A DNA stretch of 39,861 bases from Chitinophagales bacterium (GTDB lineage Bacteria; Bacteroidota; Bacteroidia; Chitinophagales; LD1): the NCBI GenBank assembly GCA_025057415.1, contig JANWXI010000016.1, positions 1 to 39,861 on the forward strand. The letters run 5' to 3'. The position numbers and the translations under genes are program-made. Below are positions 18,386 through 27,191 of this stretch, in pieces (the first letter of the stretch is position 1; every line of letters begins with the position of its first letter). The notes under the pieces are model-generated. The model had not been told where the DNA came from and did no database searches. It worked only from the letters and a program-made list of their open reading frames with translations.

Positions 18386-20152
18386 ATGAAGCGTTTCATA
18401 CATACATTGCTCTTGTGTTTTTGCGCAGCAGGCGCTATAGCGCAGAGCAATAAAATTTTTACCGAGGACGACTGGAACAAACTGTCGCCTGCCGAAAGGG
18501 ACTCCATAAACAAAATCATATTCAAAAAATTTGAAGCCGCCCGCAAAGCCGCTGAAGATGCCAATGAAATTAACGCCAACCGCCGTATTGATGAGGCGCT
18601 CAGCAATATTGCCGGTACCACATCGCTGCGTATTGAAAACTATCCCAAACCCCTGTTGCGGGATGACATTAAGAAACTGGTTAACCTCTCGTCTTTCACC
18701 TGTGAGCGATGCAAAAAGCTTGATTTGTACGAACTGTTTGAACAACTGGCTACTCTGCCCAAATTAACCCATCTGAGTTTAGAAGATTGTGAGCTGAAAA
18801 ATTTGCCTGCAAACATCAAAAAGCTCACCGGACTACGCGAACTCAATCTTAAAAACAATCATTTCACCACACTGCCCGACTCCTTTATTTATCTCAAAAA
18901 TTTACGCACTCTCAACCTTGAACACAACAGTTACTTGTATGACGATGAGGTGTTTGAGCGGTTACAATACATGCACGTAGAATATTTAAACTTCTCTTAC
19001 AGCGGATTACTGTCGTTAAGCGATAAAATCGGAAAAGTAAAATCTCTTCAACGACTGAACCTGGCGGTAAACGACATCCGCGAACTACCGCCTTCTTTTA
19101 CTAACCTGCAACAGTTAAGACACCTTAATCTGTCTGAAAACCTTTCACTTAATCTCAGTCAGGTAGTCGGCATACTCAGCCGCATACCGGGCTTAACAGA
19201 GTTGATTCTGCAACAGTGCCTTCTGGAAAATCTGCCGGTAGATATTGGTAAACTCACTGCACTTAAAGTCCTGAACCTAAAGGCAAATCGCCTTACTGCA
19301 CTACCTGTTAGCATCAGCAATCTTACAAACCTGGAAGTGTTAGACCTTAGTTATTATGAAATGGGTTTGCGCATGAATCAAATTACAGACCTCGGCCCTG
19401 GCCTCGGCAATCTGAAAAAACTCCGCACCTTGCATCTCTCCGGTAATCAGCTGAGCGCCTTACCAGAGTATTTTTCGGCACTTACACAACTAGAAACACT
19501 CACGGTCAACCTAAATAAACTCACCGCTTTCCCGCCTTCCATTACTAAAATTCCCACCCTCAAATATTTAGATCTATCACTCAACGCCATCAGCGAAGTA
19601 ACACCCGAAATCGGACAACTCACATCGCTGGAATATCTGAATTTAGATAACAACTTTTTCAACCGCAGAGAGAATAAAATCAAATCGCTGCCTGATGAAA
19701 TCTGCAAACTAACCCGATTGCATACCCTCTCGCTGCGCGATAATGTGATTGAACAACTCCCGGCATGTATAGATCTTCTTGTATCGCTCAAAAAACTCGA
19801 TTTGCGCGATAACCTCATCACCACCCTGCCAACCAATATCGTACGATTAAAAAATCTGGAATATCTAAATCTAAAAGCAAACGATATAGATAAACTCCCT
19901 GAAGGTTTTGAGCAACTAAACGGGCTTCGGTATTTGAATTTAGCCATGAACCTGCGATGGGCTTTCGAAACCGATAAATTGAAATTGTACCAAATGAAAA
20001 ACCTGAAAGAGCTGGATGTCAGCTACAATAACATCAACGAAAATGCCACCATCACGCTCAGTAAAAATCTGCCAACGTGTAAAGTGATTAATCAGGATTA
20101 TAGTAACCGTTCTATTACGGATAGTCAACGAAAAATGCCCGGTGACCGTTAG
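18386..20152 (+). CDS. Exported leucine-rich repeat protein
   Basis: A 588-residue protein with a signal peptide at 1-19 (MKRFIHTLLLCFCAAGAIAQ; cleavage before Gln20 likely). A charged helical segment lies at about 20-75. From about 85 to 570 it is nearly continuous leucine-rich repeats with a 23-residue spacing of the 'LxxLxLxxNxLxxLPxxIxxL' type. Irregular repeats occur near 175-190 and 330-350. LRR solenoids bind proteins or other ligands, so this is probably a periplasmic or surface adhesion or recognition protein. No T9SS sorting domain or lipobox is visible, so final location is uncertain. Its TAG stop at 20150-20152 directly abuts the stop of the convergent MazG-like gene, leaving no room for a terminator between them. 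Confidence 0.87.
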   Translation: MKRFIHTLLLCFCAAGAIAQSNKIFTEDDWNKLSPAERDSINKIIFKKFEAARKAAEDANEINANRRIDEALSNIAGTTSLRIENYPKPLLRDDIKKLVNLSSFTCERCKKLDLYELFEQLATLPKLTHLSLEDCELKNLPANIKKLTGLRELNLKNNHFTTLPDSFIYLKNLRTLNLEHNSYLYDDEVFERLQYMHVEYLNFSYSGLLSLSDKIGKVKSLQRLNLAVNDIRELPPSFTNLQQLRHLNLSENLSLNLSQVVGILSRIPGLTELILQQCLLENLPVDIGKLTALKVLNLKANRLTALPVSISNLTNLEVLDLSYYEMGLRMNQITDLGPGLGNLKKLRTLHLSGNQLSALPEYFSALTQLETLTVNLNKLTAFPPSITKIPTLKYLDLSLNAISEVTPEIGQLTSLEYLNLDNNFFNRRENKIKSLPDEICKLTRLHTLSLRDNVIEQLPACIDLLVSLKKLDLRDNLITTLPTNIVRLKNLEYLNLKANDIDKLPEGFEQLNGLRYLNLAMNLRWAFETDKLKLYQMKNLKELDVSYNNINENATITLSKNLPTCKVINQDYSNRSITDSQRKMPGDR

Positions 20153-20479
20153 CTATTTGAGCTTTTCGTTTTTTATATGCCTATCTGCATCGCGCGTTGT
20201 TTTTTTGGCAATATTTCGCTGAAACGCCTCCGTAAGATCTACCCCTGTCTGGTTTGCCAGGCAAATCAGCACCCACAATACATCGGCAAGCTCATCTGCC
20301 AATTCATTTCGGGCATCGCCTTCTTTGAAACTCTGCTCTCCATATTTACGGGCAATGAGGCGAGCCACTTCTCCAACTTCCTCGGTGAGAATTGCCATAT
20401 TGGTTAGTTCATTGAAATAACGCACGCCGCGCTCTTGTATCCACCGGTCAACAGTTTGCTGGGCTTCCTGTATTGTCAT
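20153..20479 (-). CDS. MazG-like nucleotide pyrophosphohydrolase
   Basis: A 108-residue single-domain protein of the all-alpha NTP pyrophosphohydrolase (MazG) superfamily, which hydrolyses nucleoside triphosphates to the monophosphate and PPi. The metal-binding acidic motifs are EEVGEVAR (about 33-40) and DELADVLW (about 62-69), matching the ExxE...ExxD pattern. Substrate specificity cannot be read from sequence; house-cleaning of damaged dNTPs is the usual role of such short forms. It starts 37 nt after the stop of the methyltransferase gene on the same strand, so the two may be one transcript. Its stop abuts the stop of the LRR gene with no spacer. Confidence 0.88.
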   Translation of the reverse strand: MTIQEAQQTVDRWIQERGVRYFNELTNMAILTEEVGEVARLIARKYGEQSFKEGDARNELADELADVLWVLICLANQTGVDLTEAFQRNIAKKTTRDADRHIKNEKLK

Positions 20480-20516
20480 ATAGTGATGTTTTTATTTTGA
20501 GCAAATTGTAATTTGT

Positions 20517-21683
20517 TTAAAGACCGTGCAGTTGCAGCATAACTTCCAACGCATGGGTCTGAACTCCGTAATAATTTTTCAGCAGTCGTATTTTTTCCAG
20601 AATTTCTTCATCGGGTTGTGTCATTTCGCGTTTGCGCGAGGCCGTTATGAGCAGATTTTTGGCAGTGTGCTCCGCACTCACAAACTCCATTACTTTAGTT
20701 TGATACCCGAATGCCTGTAGCATCATAGCCCGGATTGTATCGGTAAGCATTTCGGCTAATCGCTCTTCCAGAATGTTGAATTGCGTTATACAGGTATGGG
20801 GAAATGTGGGATGGTATTCCCGCCGCAGTTGTTTATGGCAACAAGGTGCGCACACGATTAATTTACATTTGTTTCGGATACCGGCAGCGATGGCGCTATC
20901 GGTTGCTGTGTCGCAGGCATGCAGCGCGATAACCACATCTGCACCGGCAGCGTAGGCATCGCATATTTGCCCCACCTCAAATCTGAGTTCCGAAAATCCG
21001 GAGCGCTCAGCCAAATCGTTACATTTTTTTACCAACTCTTCGCGCATCTCTACACCGGTAACTTTTGCCGGTTTGCCAAGTTGATGAACCAGGTAATCAT
21101 ATAAAGCAAAAGTCAGGTATCCCTTGCCGCTCCCCATGTCGGTAATTCGTAACCTTGTGCCGCCCGGGAGTGCAGAAAGTTCAGGAGTCAGTAACTCCAG
21201 ATAACGCACAATTTGTCTGTATTTATGAAACATTGCCTGTCGTACTTCTCCGGTTTTGGTTGTTATCCCCAATGCATATAGGTAAGGCCTGTCGGGAGAA
21301 ATGACTGTATGTTTTTGCCTATCGTGCAAAGTATTGACGGTGCGGGCCCCATCTTTCTTTTCCCGCCACAGCCATTTTCCGTTTGGATATTGAATAATCC
21401 GGCATACTTCCCCGGTAGTGAGCAAAGTGGCTTCATAAAAATCTGTACTTATAAGTTTTGTGATTTCCTGAATGGCTTCCTCCGGAGCGTAATTTTTTGT
21501 CACATCTCTCTTAGTATAACGATACACTGCCTGCCACTTCGTTCCGGATTTCAATATAACGGGTCTGAAATAGACATTTTTAAGTTCAACATCGGTACGC
21601 CTTGGTTTTGACAAAGTAAGTTTTACGAAGCAGTGGTGCTCAAAAGCAAAACGCAAACGCCCGATAATTTTTTCTATGCCCAT
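20517..21683 (-). CDS. METTL25/RRNAD1-like SAM-dependent methyltransferase
   Basis: A 388-residue cytoplasmic protein. The N-terminal 130 residues are a separate alpha/beta region with no family I can name. The Rossmann methyltransferase domain starts near 175 with DMGSGKGYLTFAL (182-194), the SAM-binding loop, and VTGVEMR for the acidic ribose contact. HACDTATD (255-262) and CAPCCHKQLR (278-287) are the distinguishing motifs of the Methyltransf_32 family (PF13679), which includes eukaryotic METTL25 and RRNAD1. The paired cysteines and the histidine may bind metal or line the active site; this is inference. The substrate is not known, with rRNA, tRNA or protein possible. It probably heads a two-gene transcript with the MazG-like gene. 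Confidence 0.82.
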   Translation of the reverse strand: MGIEKIIGRLRFAFEHHCFVKLTLSKPRRTDVELKNVYFRPVILKSGTKWQAVYRYTKRDVTKNYAPEEAIQEITKLISTDFYEATLLTTGEVCRIIQYPNGKWLWREKKDGARTVNTLHDRQKHTVISPDRPYLYALGITTKTGEVRQAMFHKYRQIVRYLELLTPELSALPGGTRLRITDMGSGKGYLTFALYDYLVHQLGKPAKVTGVEMREELVKKCNDLAERSGFSELRFEVGQICDAYAAGADVVIALHACDTATDSAIAAGIRNKCKLIVCAPCCHKQLRREYHPTFPHTCITQFNILEERLAEMLTDTIRAMMLQAFGYQTKVMEFVSAEHTAKNLLITASRKREMTQPDEEILEKIRLLKNYYGVQTHALEVMLQLHGL

Positions 21684-21806
21684 GGTACAATGTTACGATA
21701 ATTAACAGTAACGCGCCTGTCTTCACATACATTATTCATTTTTAACTTACTAATTATACATATTGCATTAACCTTGCTGCGTTGTTACATGAGAAATTTC
21801 GTGTAG

Positions 21807-22967
21807 ATGTTACGTTATTTTTTAAGCTTTACATTGTTATTTGCTTGCTTTATTTCAACAGCCCAGTACTTTACCGGCAATAAGCTACTTTTCCCTTTGG
21901 GGAAAAAAAGAAACGGTGAAGAGCACAAACGTTTTAATTTCTTTTGGCGATTAGACCCAACCGGTGCGAACACTCATGCCGGAATTCAAATCGGTTTCCG
22001 GGGCGATATGATTGATACGGTTTTCGTGGCCGGTCATAACTGTGAAGTTAACGGTATTAAATTCAGAGAGTACGAAGCGGATTTCCCATACAAGATAAAA
22101 ATTATTATGCCGCCTGATACTCTCCTTAGCAGGTTTAATGGTGGTACATTTTTAGCAAACGATTTACTGCTTGCAGTTGCGCCTCCACATGCCGCGCTGA
22201 TAAAGTTCTACCGAAAAGATACGATTGAATGGATTAAATTTTTCAGCTATACGAGTGACCTGGCGGTGTATAATACGAACACTCCATCACCCTCTTTTTC
22301 GGAAAACAACAGCACTGGTGTTTCTGGTTCAAGTTCACGGCGCACAAGCTTGAATAAAACTACAGGTCGTACAACTTCCCCAGTGCCCGGAAACGAGCTG
22401 AAAGATGAAGCAGCAACCCTTTCCAAAGCGGACAGCGCGCGAAGTGCCATGGAGAAAAAAATTTTTTCTGCTACAGGCGATAAGCACGCCCCCCGGCAGG
22501 CAATACCCATACCCAAAACCCCTATGCAAAAAGCCATTTTGGAAATTTTTCAGGCCTACCGCGAGAGTAATCTGGCAAGCATTCGCGGTGGTGCGTTATC
22601 CTCGCTCAACCCCTGGTATTACCGATATACTTATGCCTCTAAAGTTACGATTCCCGGTGCATCATATACAATGCTGTACAGATTCCCTTTTGAAGACTCG
22701 CAACTAGATGTAGTGGCTGTGGTAGGGGAGTCTGGTAACTATGATGAGGAGCTGATATCAAAACAAAAAATTTTTGCTCAGACCCTCAAAAACGAATTAA
22801 AGTCAGAAGACGGTTGGGTGGTGAGTAAAATACCGGATAAAGACAACACCCCTCTGGACGACCTTGAGTTTCGTCACCCCAAACTCGGCTCTGTAATATT
22901 AGACAGCGCCCGGGGCAAAGGCGACCGACCGGTGGTTTATGTCCGGTTTTTATTTTACGGGAATTGA
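21807..22967 (+). CDS. Exported protein of unknown function
   Basis: A 386-residue protein with a clear signal peptide (1-19, MLRYFLSFTLLFACFISTAQ). Residues 20-160 form a beta-rich domain (FNFFWRLDPTGANTHAGIQI, then GFRGDMIDTVFVAGHNCEV). A low-complexity Ser/Thr/Lys-rich linker follows (about 155-240). The C-terminal domain (about 245-386) contains ALSSLNPWYYRYTYASKV and DDLEFRHPKLGSVILDSA. I recognise neither domain. No lipobox, T9SS tail or enzymatic motif is visible, so periplasmic or outer-membrane-associated is the best guess. Its last 29 nt overlap the start of rnc, implying co-transcription and possible translational coupling. Confidence 0.72.
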   Translation: MLRYFLSFTLLFACFISTAQYFTGNKLLFPLGKKRNGEEHKRFNFFWRLDPTGANTHAGIQIGFRGDMIDTVFVAGHNCEVNGIKFREYEADFPYKIKIIMPPDTLLSRFNGGTFLANDLLLAVAPPHAALIKFYRKDTIEWIKFFSYTSDLAVYNTNTPSPSFSENNSTGVSGSSSRRTSLNKTTGRTTSPVPGNELKDEAATLSKADSARSAMEKKIFSATGDKHAPRQAIPIPKTPMQKAILEIFQAYRESNLASIRGGALSSLNPWYYRYTYASKVTIPGASYTMLYRFPFEDSQLDVVAVVGESGNYDEELISKQKIFAQTLKNELKSEDGWVVSKIPDKDNTPLDDLEFRHPKLGSVILDSARGKGDRPVVYVRFLFYGN

Positions 22968-23718
22968 TACTTTAGCGTATGCTTTAGAATCAACATCACA
23001 CAACTTGATAAGAAAAGTTTACAACCGGTTATTTTCTTCAAAAAAAGAACTGGCATCCTTTATCGAGTCAGTCACGGGTATTGTACCCTCGCAGCTCAAA
23101 TTATACGAGGTGGTGTTCCAGCACCGCTCTCTTTTTGCTGACCCAAAAGAGAATAACGAACGTCTTGAACTGCTGGGCGACTCTGTACTGGATGCCATTA
23201 TCTGCGATTACCTTTACAAAAAATATCCCTATAAAGAAGAGGGGTTTATCACCGAACTTCGCTCACGCATCGTGAACAGGGCTACGCTCAATGAAATTGG
23301 TGAACGGCTCGGCCTCTTGGAAAAGTTGAAATACAACCGAAAGGGTATGAGCGATAGCGCCAAGGATCTTGCCGGCAACACTTTTGAGGCACTCGTAGGT
23401 GCCGTTTATCTGGATGCGGGTTTTGACAAAACGGCTCGCTTTATCAAAAAAAGAATCCTGCAAAACATGCTGGATGTGGACGCATTGCAGGAAACAAACA
23501 CTGACTATAAAAGCCGTATTTATCACTATGTGCAACGCGAGGGGAAGAGCATCCGCTTTCGCGTTGCTCAAGAAAAACAAAAAAACAAAAAGGCGTATTT
23601 TGTTATACATCTGGAGATAGACGGGCGATTAGTTGCACAGGGTGAGGGGTATAGCAAAAAAGCAGCCGAACAGGCAGCTGCTATGAAAGCACTCGTTTCG
23701 TTAGGTGAAATTGCATAG
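22939..23718 (+). CDS. rnc: Ribonuclease III
   Basis: A double-stranded RNA endonuclease that processes rRNA precursors and regulatory RNAs. The catalytic signature [12 protein letters not shown] (74-85) and the second acidic segment [16 protein letters not shown] (about 143-158) supply the Mg-binding residues. The C-terminal dsRNA-binding domain spans about 188-258, ending [19 protein letters not shown]. The ATG at 22939 gives 259 residues but overlaps the upstream gene by 29 nt. The family-like sequence begins only at [10 protein letters not shown] (residue 23), so a TTG start at 23005 is an alternative. In many Bacteroidota rnc follows acpP and fabF; here it follows an exported unknown instead. 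Confidence 0.93.
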   Translation: MSGFYFTGIDTLAYALESTSHNLIRKVYNRLFSSKKELASFIESVTGIVPSQLKLYEVVFQHRSLFADPKENNERLELLGDSVLDAIICDYLYKKYPYKEEGFITELRSRIVNRATLNEIGERLGLLEKLKYNRKGMSDSAKDLAGNTFEALVGAVYLDAGFDKTARFIKKRILQNMLDVDALQETNTDYKSRIYHYVQREGKSIRFRVAQEKQKNKKAYFVIHLEIDGRLVAQGEGYSKKAAEQAAAMKALVSLGEIA

Positions 23719-23742
23719 GGTCCTCCTTAGAATTTGCTGGTG

Positions 23743-23772
23743 TTGTACGGGAAATCGCTTTTGCTATTTTCA
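23743..23772 (+). promoter_or_regulatory. Putative metK promoter
   Basis: TTG (23743-23745), a 19-nt spacer and TATTTTCA (23765-23772) approximate the Bacteroidota TTG-N19-TAnnTTTG pattern, deviating in the last two bases. The expected start is near 23779, about 14 nt before the metK ATG. A similar TATTTTCG precedes lysS. Confidence 0.4.
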
Positions 23773-23792
23773 CCGCTCCAAAATTCAGAAAT

Positions 23793-25055
23793 ATGTCATA
23801 TTTTTTTACATCAGAGTCGGTTTCAGAGGGGCACCCCGATAAGGTGGCTGACCAGATCTCGGATAATTTGATAGATTATTTTCTCGCATATGACCCGCAA
23901 AGCAAGGTTGCTTGTGAAACGCTCGTCACTACCGGTCAGGTTGTGTTGGCGGGCGAGGTTAAGTCAAAGGCATTTCTGGATGTACAGGAAATAGCCCGTG
24001 AAGTGATTCGAGAGATTGGCTACACCAAGGCAGAGTATATGTTTGATGCCAACAGTTGCGGAATACTCTCTGCCATCCACGAGCAGTCGAGTGATATCAG
24101 TCAGGGGGTGGAGCGCAAAAGACCTGAGGACCAGGGCGCCGGTGACCAGGGGATGATGTTCGGCTACGCATGCCGTGAAACAGACAACTACATGCCTCTT
24201 CCTTTAGAGTTAGCACACACGATCCTTCGTGAGCTTTCAGCCATTCGCAGAGAGGGTAAGGTAATGACCTACCTGCGCCCCGATGCCAAAAGCCAGGTAA
24301 CCGTTGAATACAGCGATGATAACAAACCTTTGCGCATTGATACCATCGTGGTATCAACCCAACACGATGAGTTTGATAAAGATGCTGCTATGCTCAAAAA
24401 AATCAAAGAGGACATTATCCATATTCTCATCCCCCGCGTTAAATCAAAATTACCTAAACGGCTGCAGTCGCTATTCAATGATAAAATCAAATATCATATC
24501 AACCCTACGGGTAAATTTGTAATAGGCGGGCCGCATGGAGATACCGGCTTAACCGGTCGTAAAATTATTGTGGACACGTATGGTGGCAGAGGTGCACATG
24601 GTGGGGGGGCTTTCAGTGGTAAAGACCCCAGTAAAGTAGATCGCTCTGCTGCTTATGCCACCCGGCATATCGCCAAGCATCTCGTTGCTGCCGGGGTTTG
24701 TGACGAGGCGCTCGTACAGGTGGCTTATGCCATTGGGGTGGCAAAACCCATGGGGCTGTATGTAAATACTTACGGTACATCAAAAGTGAAAATGAGCGAT
24801 GGAGAAATCGCGCGAATCCTGCTGCAAATGCCCGAGTTTGATATGCGCCCTTACTTTATCGAGCAACGTTTCAACCTGCGCACACCTATTTACAAAGAAA
24901 CAGCCAGCTACGGCCACATGGGGCGTACCCCACGCGAAGTGGTAAAAGTGTTTAATAAAGGCAAACACAACGAGAAAAAGATGAAAGTAAAACTCTTTCC
25001 ATGGGAAGAGTTAAATGCCATAAATGCCGTGAAAAAGGCCTTTGGTGTTAAATAA
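23793..25055 (+). CDS. metK: S-adenosylmethionine synthetase
   Basis: A 420-residue cytoplasmic enzyme that makes SAM from methionine and ATP. It supplies the cofactor for the several methyltransferases in this window. The ATP-binding GHPDK motif is at 13-17, GAGDQG at 115-120, and the glycine-rich phosphate loop [20 protein letters not shown] in the C-terminal half. Length is slightly above the common ~385-400 residues because of a longer C-terminal part (about 380-420, with [19 protein letters not shown]), seen in Bacteroidetes homologues. A strong terminator follows at 25072-25101. The site upstream (23743-23772) and this terminator mark it as a single-gene unit. No SAM riboswitch is visible in the short 5' region. 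Confidence 0.97.
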   Translation: MSYFFTSESVSEGHPDKVADQISDNLIDYFLAYDPQSKVACETLVTTGQVVLAGEVKSKAFLDVQEIAREVIREIGYTKAEYMFDANSCGILSAIHEQSSDISQGVERKRPEDQGAGDQGMMFGYACRETDNYMPLPLELAHTILRELSAIRREGKVMTYLRPDAKSQVTVEYSDDNKPLRIDTIVVSTQHDEFDKDAAMLKKIKEDIIHILIPRVKSKLPKRLQSLFNDKIKYHINPTGKFVIGGPHGDTGLTGRKIIVDTYGGRGAHGGGAFSGKDPSKVDRSAAYATRHIAKHLVAAGVCDEALVQVAYAIGVAKPMGLYVNTYGTSKVKMSDGEIARILLQMPEFDMRPYFIEQRFNLRTPIYKETASYGHMGRTPREVVKVFNKGKHNEKKMKVKLFPWEELNAINAVKKAFGVK

Positions 25056-25071
25056 TCTATGCGTTAATATG

Positions 25072-25101
25072 AAAACCTCGCTTACGTTCAGGCGAGGTTT
25101 T
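25072..25101 (+). terminator. Rho-independent terminator of metK
   Basis: AAAACCTCGC (25072-25081) pairs with GCGAGGTTTT (25092-25101) around a 10-nt loop, followed by more T. It begins 16 nt after the metK stop. The A-run on the left also gives a weaker reverse-direction terminator. Confidence 0.88.
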
Positions 25102-25129
25102 TATTTGTGAGTTGCACATGTAAAGCTGC

Positions 25130-26065
25130 ATGAGAAAATTATTTCTGTATCCTGTAGGTGCTCTCGTAACACTCGCCACAGCGGTCATAATTATCGGCTT
25201 TTTTCGCCCGAGTTTAATACACAACAAAAACTACGTTAAAGAAAAGTTTACCACTCCTCATTCTCATTATTTAAAGTGGCGTGATGCAGAAATTCATTAC
25301 ATTGACGAGGGTGAGGGCACACCGCTGCTGCTGATCCATGGCTTCGGAGGCAATCACCGCAATTTCAATAAGATTACCGAAAAACTCAAAACGCGTTATC
25401 GTGTCATTCGGGTTGACTTACCGGGGTTTGGCCTCAGCGATTGCCCTGCGGTGAATGAAGAAAAACCCGAGTTTGCGCAACTGTACAAAGATTTCTTCCG
25501 GTTTTTCCTGGATACACTGCGGTTAGATACATTTTATGTGGCAGGCAATTCCATGGGAGGGATGATGGCCTGGCATCTTGCTGCCGAGCATCCCGCGCGC
25601 GTCAAAAAACTTGTTTTGCTCGCCAGTGCCGGTTATGATCTGGAAAAAACAGCCAAAGGGCTTTTTATTATTCGTTTTCGGTGGCTTTCCCGATGGATGG
25701 AGAAAGGTTTGCCGGAGTGGGCAAGTTGGGGAGGGGCACGCAGATGCTATGCTGATGACACTAAAATAGATGCACGCGAAGTAGAATATCTCAACATCCT
25801 CACGAACCGGGAAGGAAACATCCGCCACATGCTGCGCATGGCGGGCGATACGAATTACCCCGATACGACTTTAATAAAACGAATCTCCTGTCCTACGCTA
25901 ATTATATGGGGCAAGCAGGATGCCATTGTACCGGCCGAGCACGCGTACCGGTTTGCCCGCGATATTCCGCATGCGCAGCTATCACTGTTAGACAACTGTG
26001 GTCATGTACCTATGATAGAATGTACTGATACTACTTCGGCATTGATGTTGGATTTTTTGAAGTAA
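25130..26065 (+). CDS. Membrane-anchored alpha/beta hydrolase
   Basis: A 311-residue protein with an N-terminal hydrophobic segment (about 4-25), probably an uncleaved anchor holding the enzyme on the periplasmic face. The hydrolase fold has LLIHGFGG (67-74, oxyanion hole), GNSMGG (139-144, nucleophile Ser141), WGKQDAIVP (260-268, Asp264) and NCGHVPMIE (289-297, His292), a complete catalytic triad. It resembles the haloalkane-dehalogenase/epoxide-hydrolase/meta-cleavage branch, but a Ser nucleophile favours an ester or C-C bond hydrolase or a lipase. The substrate is unknown. It follows metK on the same strand, but the terminator between them makes it a separate unit. Confidence 0.88.
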   Translation: MRKLFLYPVGALVTLATAVIIIGFFRPSLIHNKNYVKEKFTTPHSHYLKWRDAEIHYIDEGEGTPLLLIHGFGGNHRNFNKITEKLKTRYRVIRVDLPGFGLSDCPAVNEEKPEFAQLYKDFFRFFLDTLRLDTFYVAGNSMGGMMAWHLAAEHPARVKKLVLLASAGYDLEKTAKGLFIIRFRWLSRWMEKGLPEWASWGGARRCYADDTKIDAREVEYLNILTNREGNIRHMLRMAGDTNYPDTTLIKRISCPTLIIWGKQDAIVPAEHAYRFARDIPHAQLSLLDNCGHVPMIECTDTTSALMLDFLK

Positions 26066-26250
26066 TGCACGTGTTCTTATTGAAGTTTTGCTACAAAATG
26101 TTTAAAAATCGCACTTATGAATTTTGTGCACTTCTGCATTATATTCTTTGTAACGAATTGCAAGTTATTCCTGTTGAGTATGACCATGAGGCGGATGTCA
26201 GCTGTTTGATAAATACATAAGTTATCGACCGCTTCTTCACATTCAATCTG

Positions 26251-26290
26251 AAAAAAAGGGGAGACGCCCCGGCTACAGGAGGCGCTCCCC
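26251..26290 (-). terminator. Rho-independent terminator of the short T9SS-domain gene
   Basis: On the minus strand GGGGAG (26290-26281 region) with GGCG pairs with CGCC and CTCCCC at 26268-26258, with one bulged base, followed by seven T (26257-26251). It lies 22 nt beyond the stop of the 89-residue gene, so that gene is probably transcribed as a unit. Confidence 0.82.
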
Positions 26291-26312
26291 GTCTAAAACC
26301 CACTAATACAAT

Positions 26313-26582
26313 TTAGTGTTTTACAATCAGTTGTTGGATAAATTGCGTGCCATCTGTATCGCAAACGCTTACATAATAAATATTTGGTTCCAGTTCGCTG
26401 GTATCTAATGTTATTTCATTAACACCGGTGTTTATCAAAAATTTTTGACAAGTTACTATTCGACCCCACACATTGTGTAATTGCAGGGTGGCCTCTTTTG
26501 TGGTGTAGCTTTTCCAACTCAACGTAGCATATTTGTGTGCGGGGTTGGGAGTCAGGGTCGGATGAGAAATAATTGGCTTCAT
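26313..26582 (-). CDS. Stand-alone T9SS type A sorting domain, no cargo or signal peptide
   Basis: An 89-residue frame that is almost wholly a T9SS type A C-terminal domain: TPNPAHKYATLSW (about 11-23), ATLQLHNVWGRIV, NEITLDTSELEPNIYYVSV and a terminal IQQLIVKH. Normally this module sits at the end of a much larger exported protein and needs an N-terminal Sec signal. Here neither is visible: upstream codons give no cargo in frame. It could be the 3' remnant of a degraded cargo gene, or a free domain. A proper terminator follows it, and a perfect -7-like TAAATTTG (26730-26723 minus) lies 141 nt before its ATG. That gives some support to active expression. Confidence 0.6.
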   Translation of the reverse strand: MKPIISHPTLTPNPAHKYATLSWKSYTTKEATLQLHNVWGRIVTCQKFLINTGVNEITLDTSELEPNIYYVSVCDTDGTQFIQQLIVKH

Positions 26583-26701
26583 AGTGAATCGTTTTAGGGT
26601 TTAAAGAAGGATTTTAACAGGTTTGTAAAGAGTAATTTTCACAGTTTAAAAGTACGGCGGCCTTGAGGGCAATGTAATGGACAACCACCCTACAAATTGT
26701 G

Positions 26702-26720
26702 GGACAAAAGTTTGGACAAA
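26702..26720. repeat. Paired GGACAAA direct repeats (site 1)
   Basis: GGACAAA occurs at 26702-26708 and 26714-26720, 12 bp apart. It lies just downstream of the minus-strand -7-like TAAATTTG, where a bound protein could affect initiation of the short T9SS-domain gene. Confidence 0.5.
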
Positions 26721-27137
26721 GGCAAATTTATAAACATAAATAGTTGATAATGAGCATTTTAAACAAAATACAATGCCCAAAAAGATGACGGGCAATATGC
26801 ATGGTAGGAATTTTTGCAGTTTAATCTGGAATAATTCATCAGTAACCCTGATTACAAATAGGTTTTTCCGGAATTATTACGTTCGGATTGGGATGTTACA
26901 CAAGCGTCAAGAACTTCATGCGGAACATACAGGTTGCAGGGAGAGGGGGAAGGTATTTCACTGGTGTGCAAATTCACCGGCCATGTAATCGTTTTTTCAG
27001 ATTTTTCGATATTTTGACGATTTAAGCCGGGGAACATAACAGGCAGGTTAACAGTAGGCATGTTGCATATAATTTTGGCATACGAACTTACGTTTGAACT
27101 CTCCGGTAAGGAATGGACACTACAGCCGCAAAATATC

Positions 27138-27155
27138 GGACAAAATTCCGGACAA
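27138..27155. repeat. Paired GGACAA direct repeats (site 2)
   Basis: GGACAAA at 27138-27144 and GGACAA at 27150-27155 repeat the 12-bp phase of site 1. It lies 37 nt beyond the stop codon of the LuxR-type regulator gene. Confidence 0.45.
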
Positions 27156-27191
27156 GTTGTATGGCGAGGTAAAAATCTGATAATTAACGGG

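Larger units (their letters stand above)
26583..27191. other. Long intergenic region between regulator gene and T9SS-domain gene
   Basis: No gene is convincingly supported in 609 nt. A perfect -7-like TAAATTTG lies at 26730-26723 on the minus strand. Two short direct-repeat pairs occur, both with GGACAAA-type half sites spaced 12 bp apart (26702-26720 and 27138-27155). A 121-codon minus frame (26852-27217) and a 71-codon plus frame have no recognisable domain. The segment may be the decayed upstream part of the T9SS cargo gene. Confidence 0.6.
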
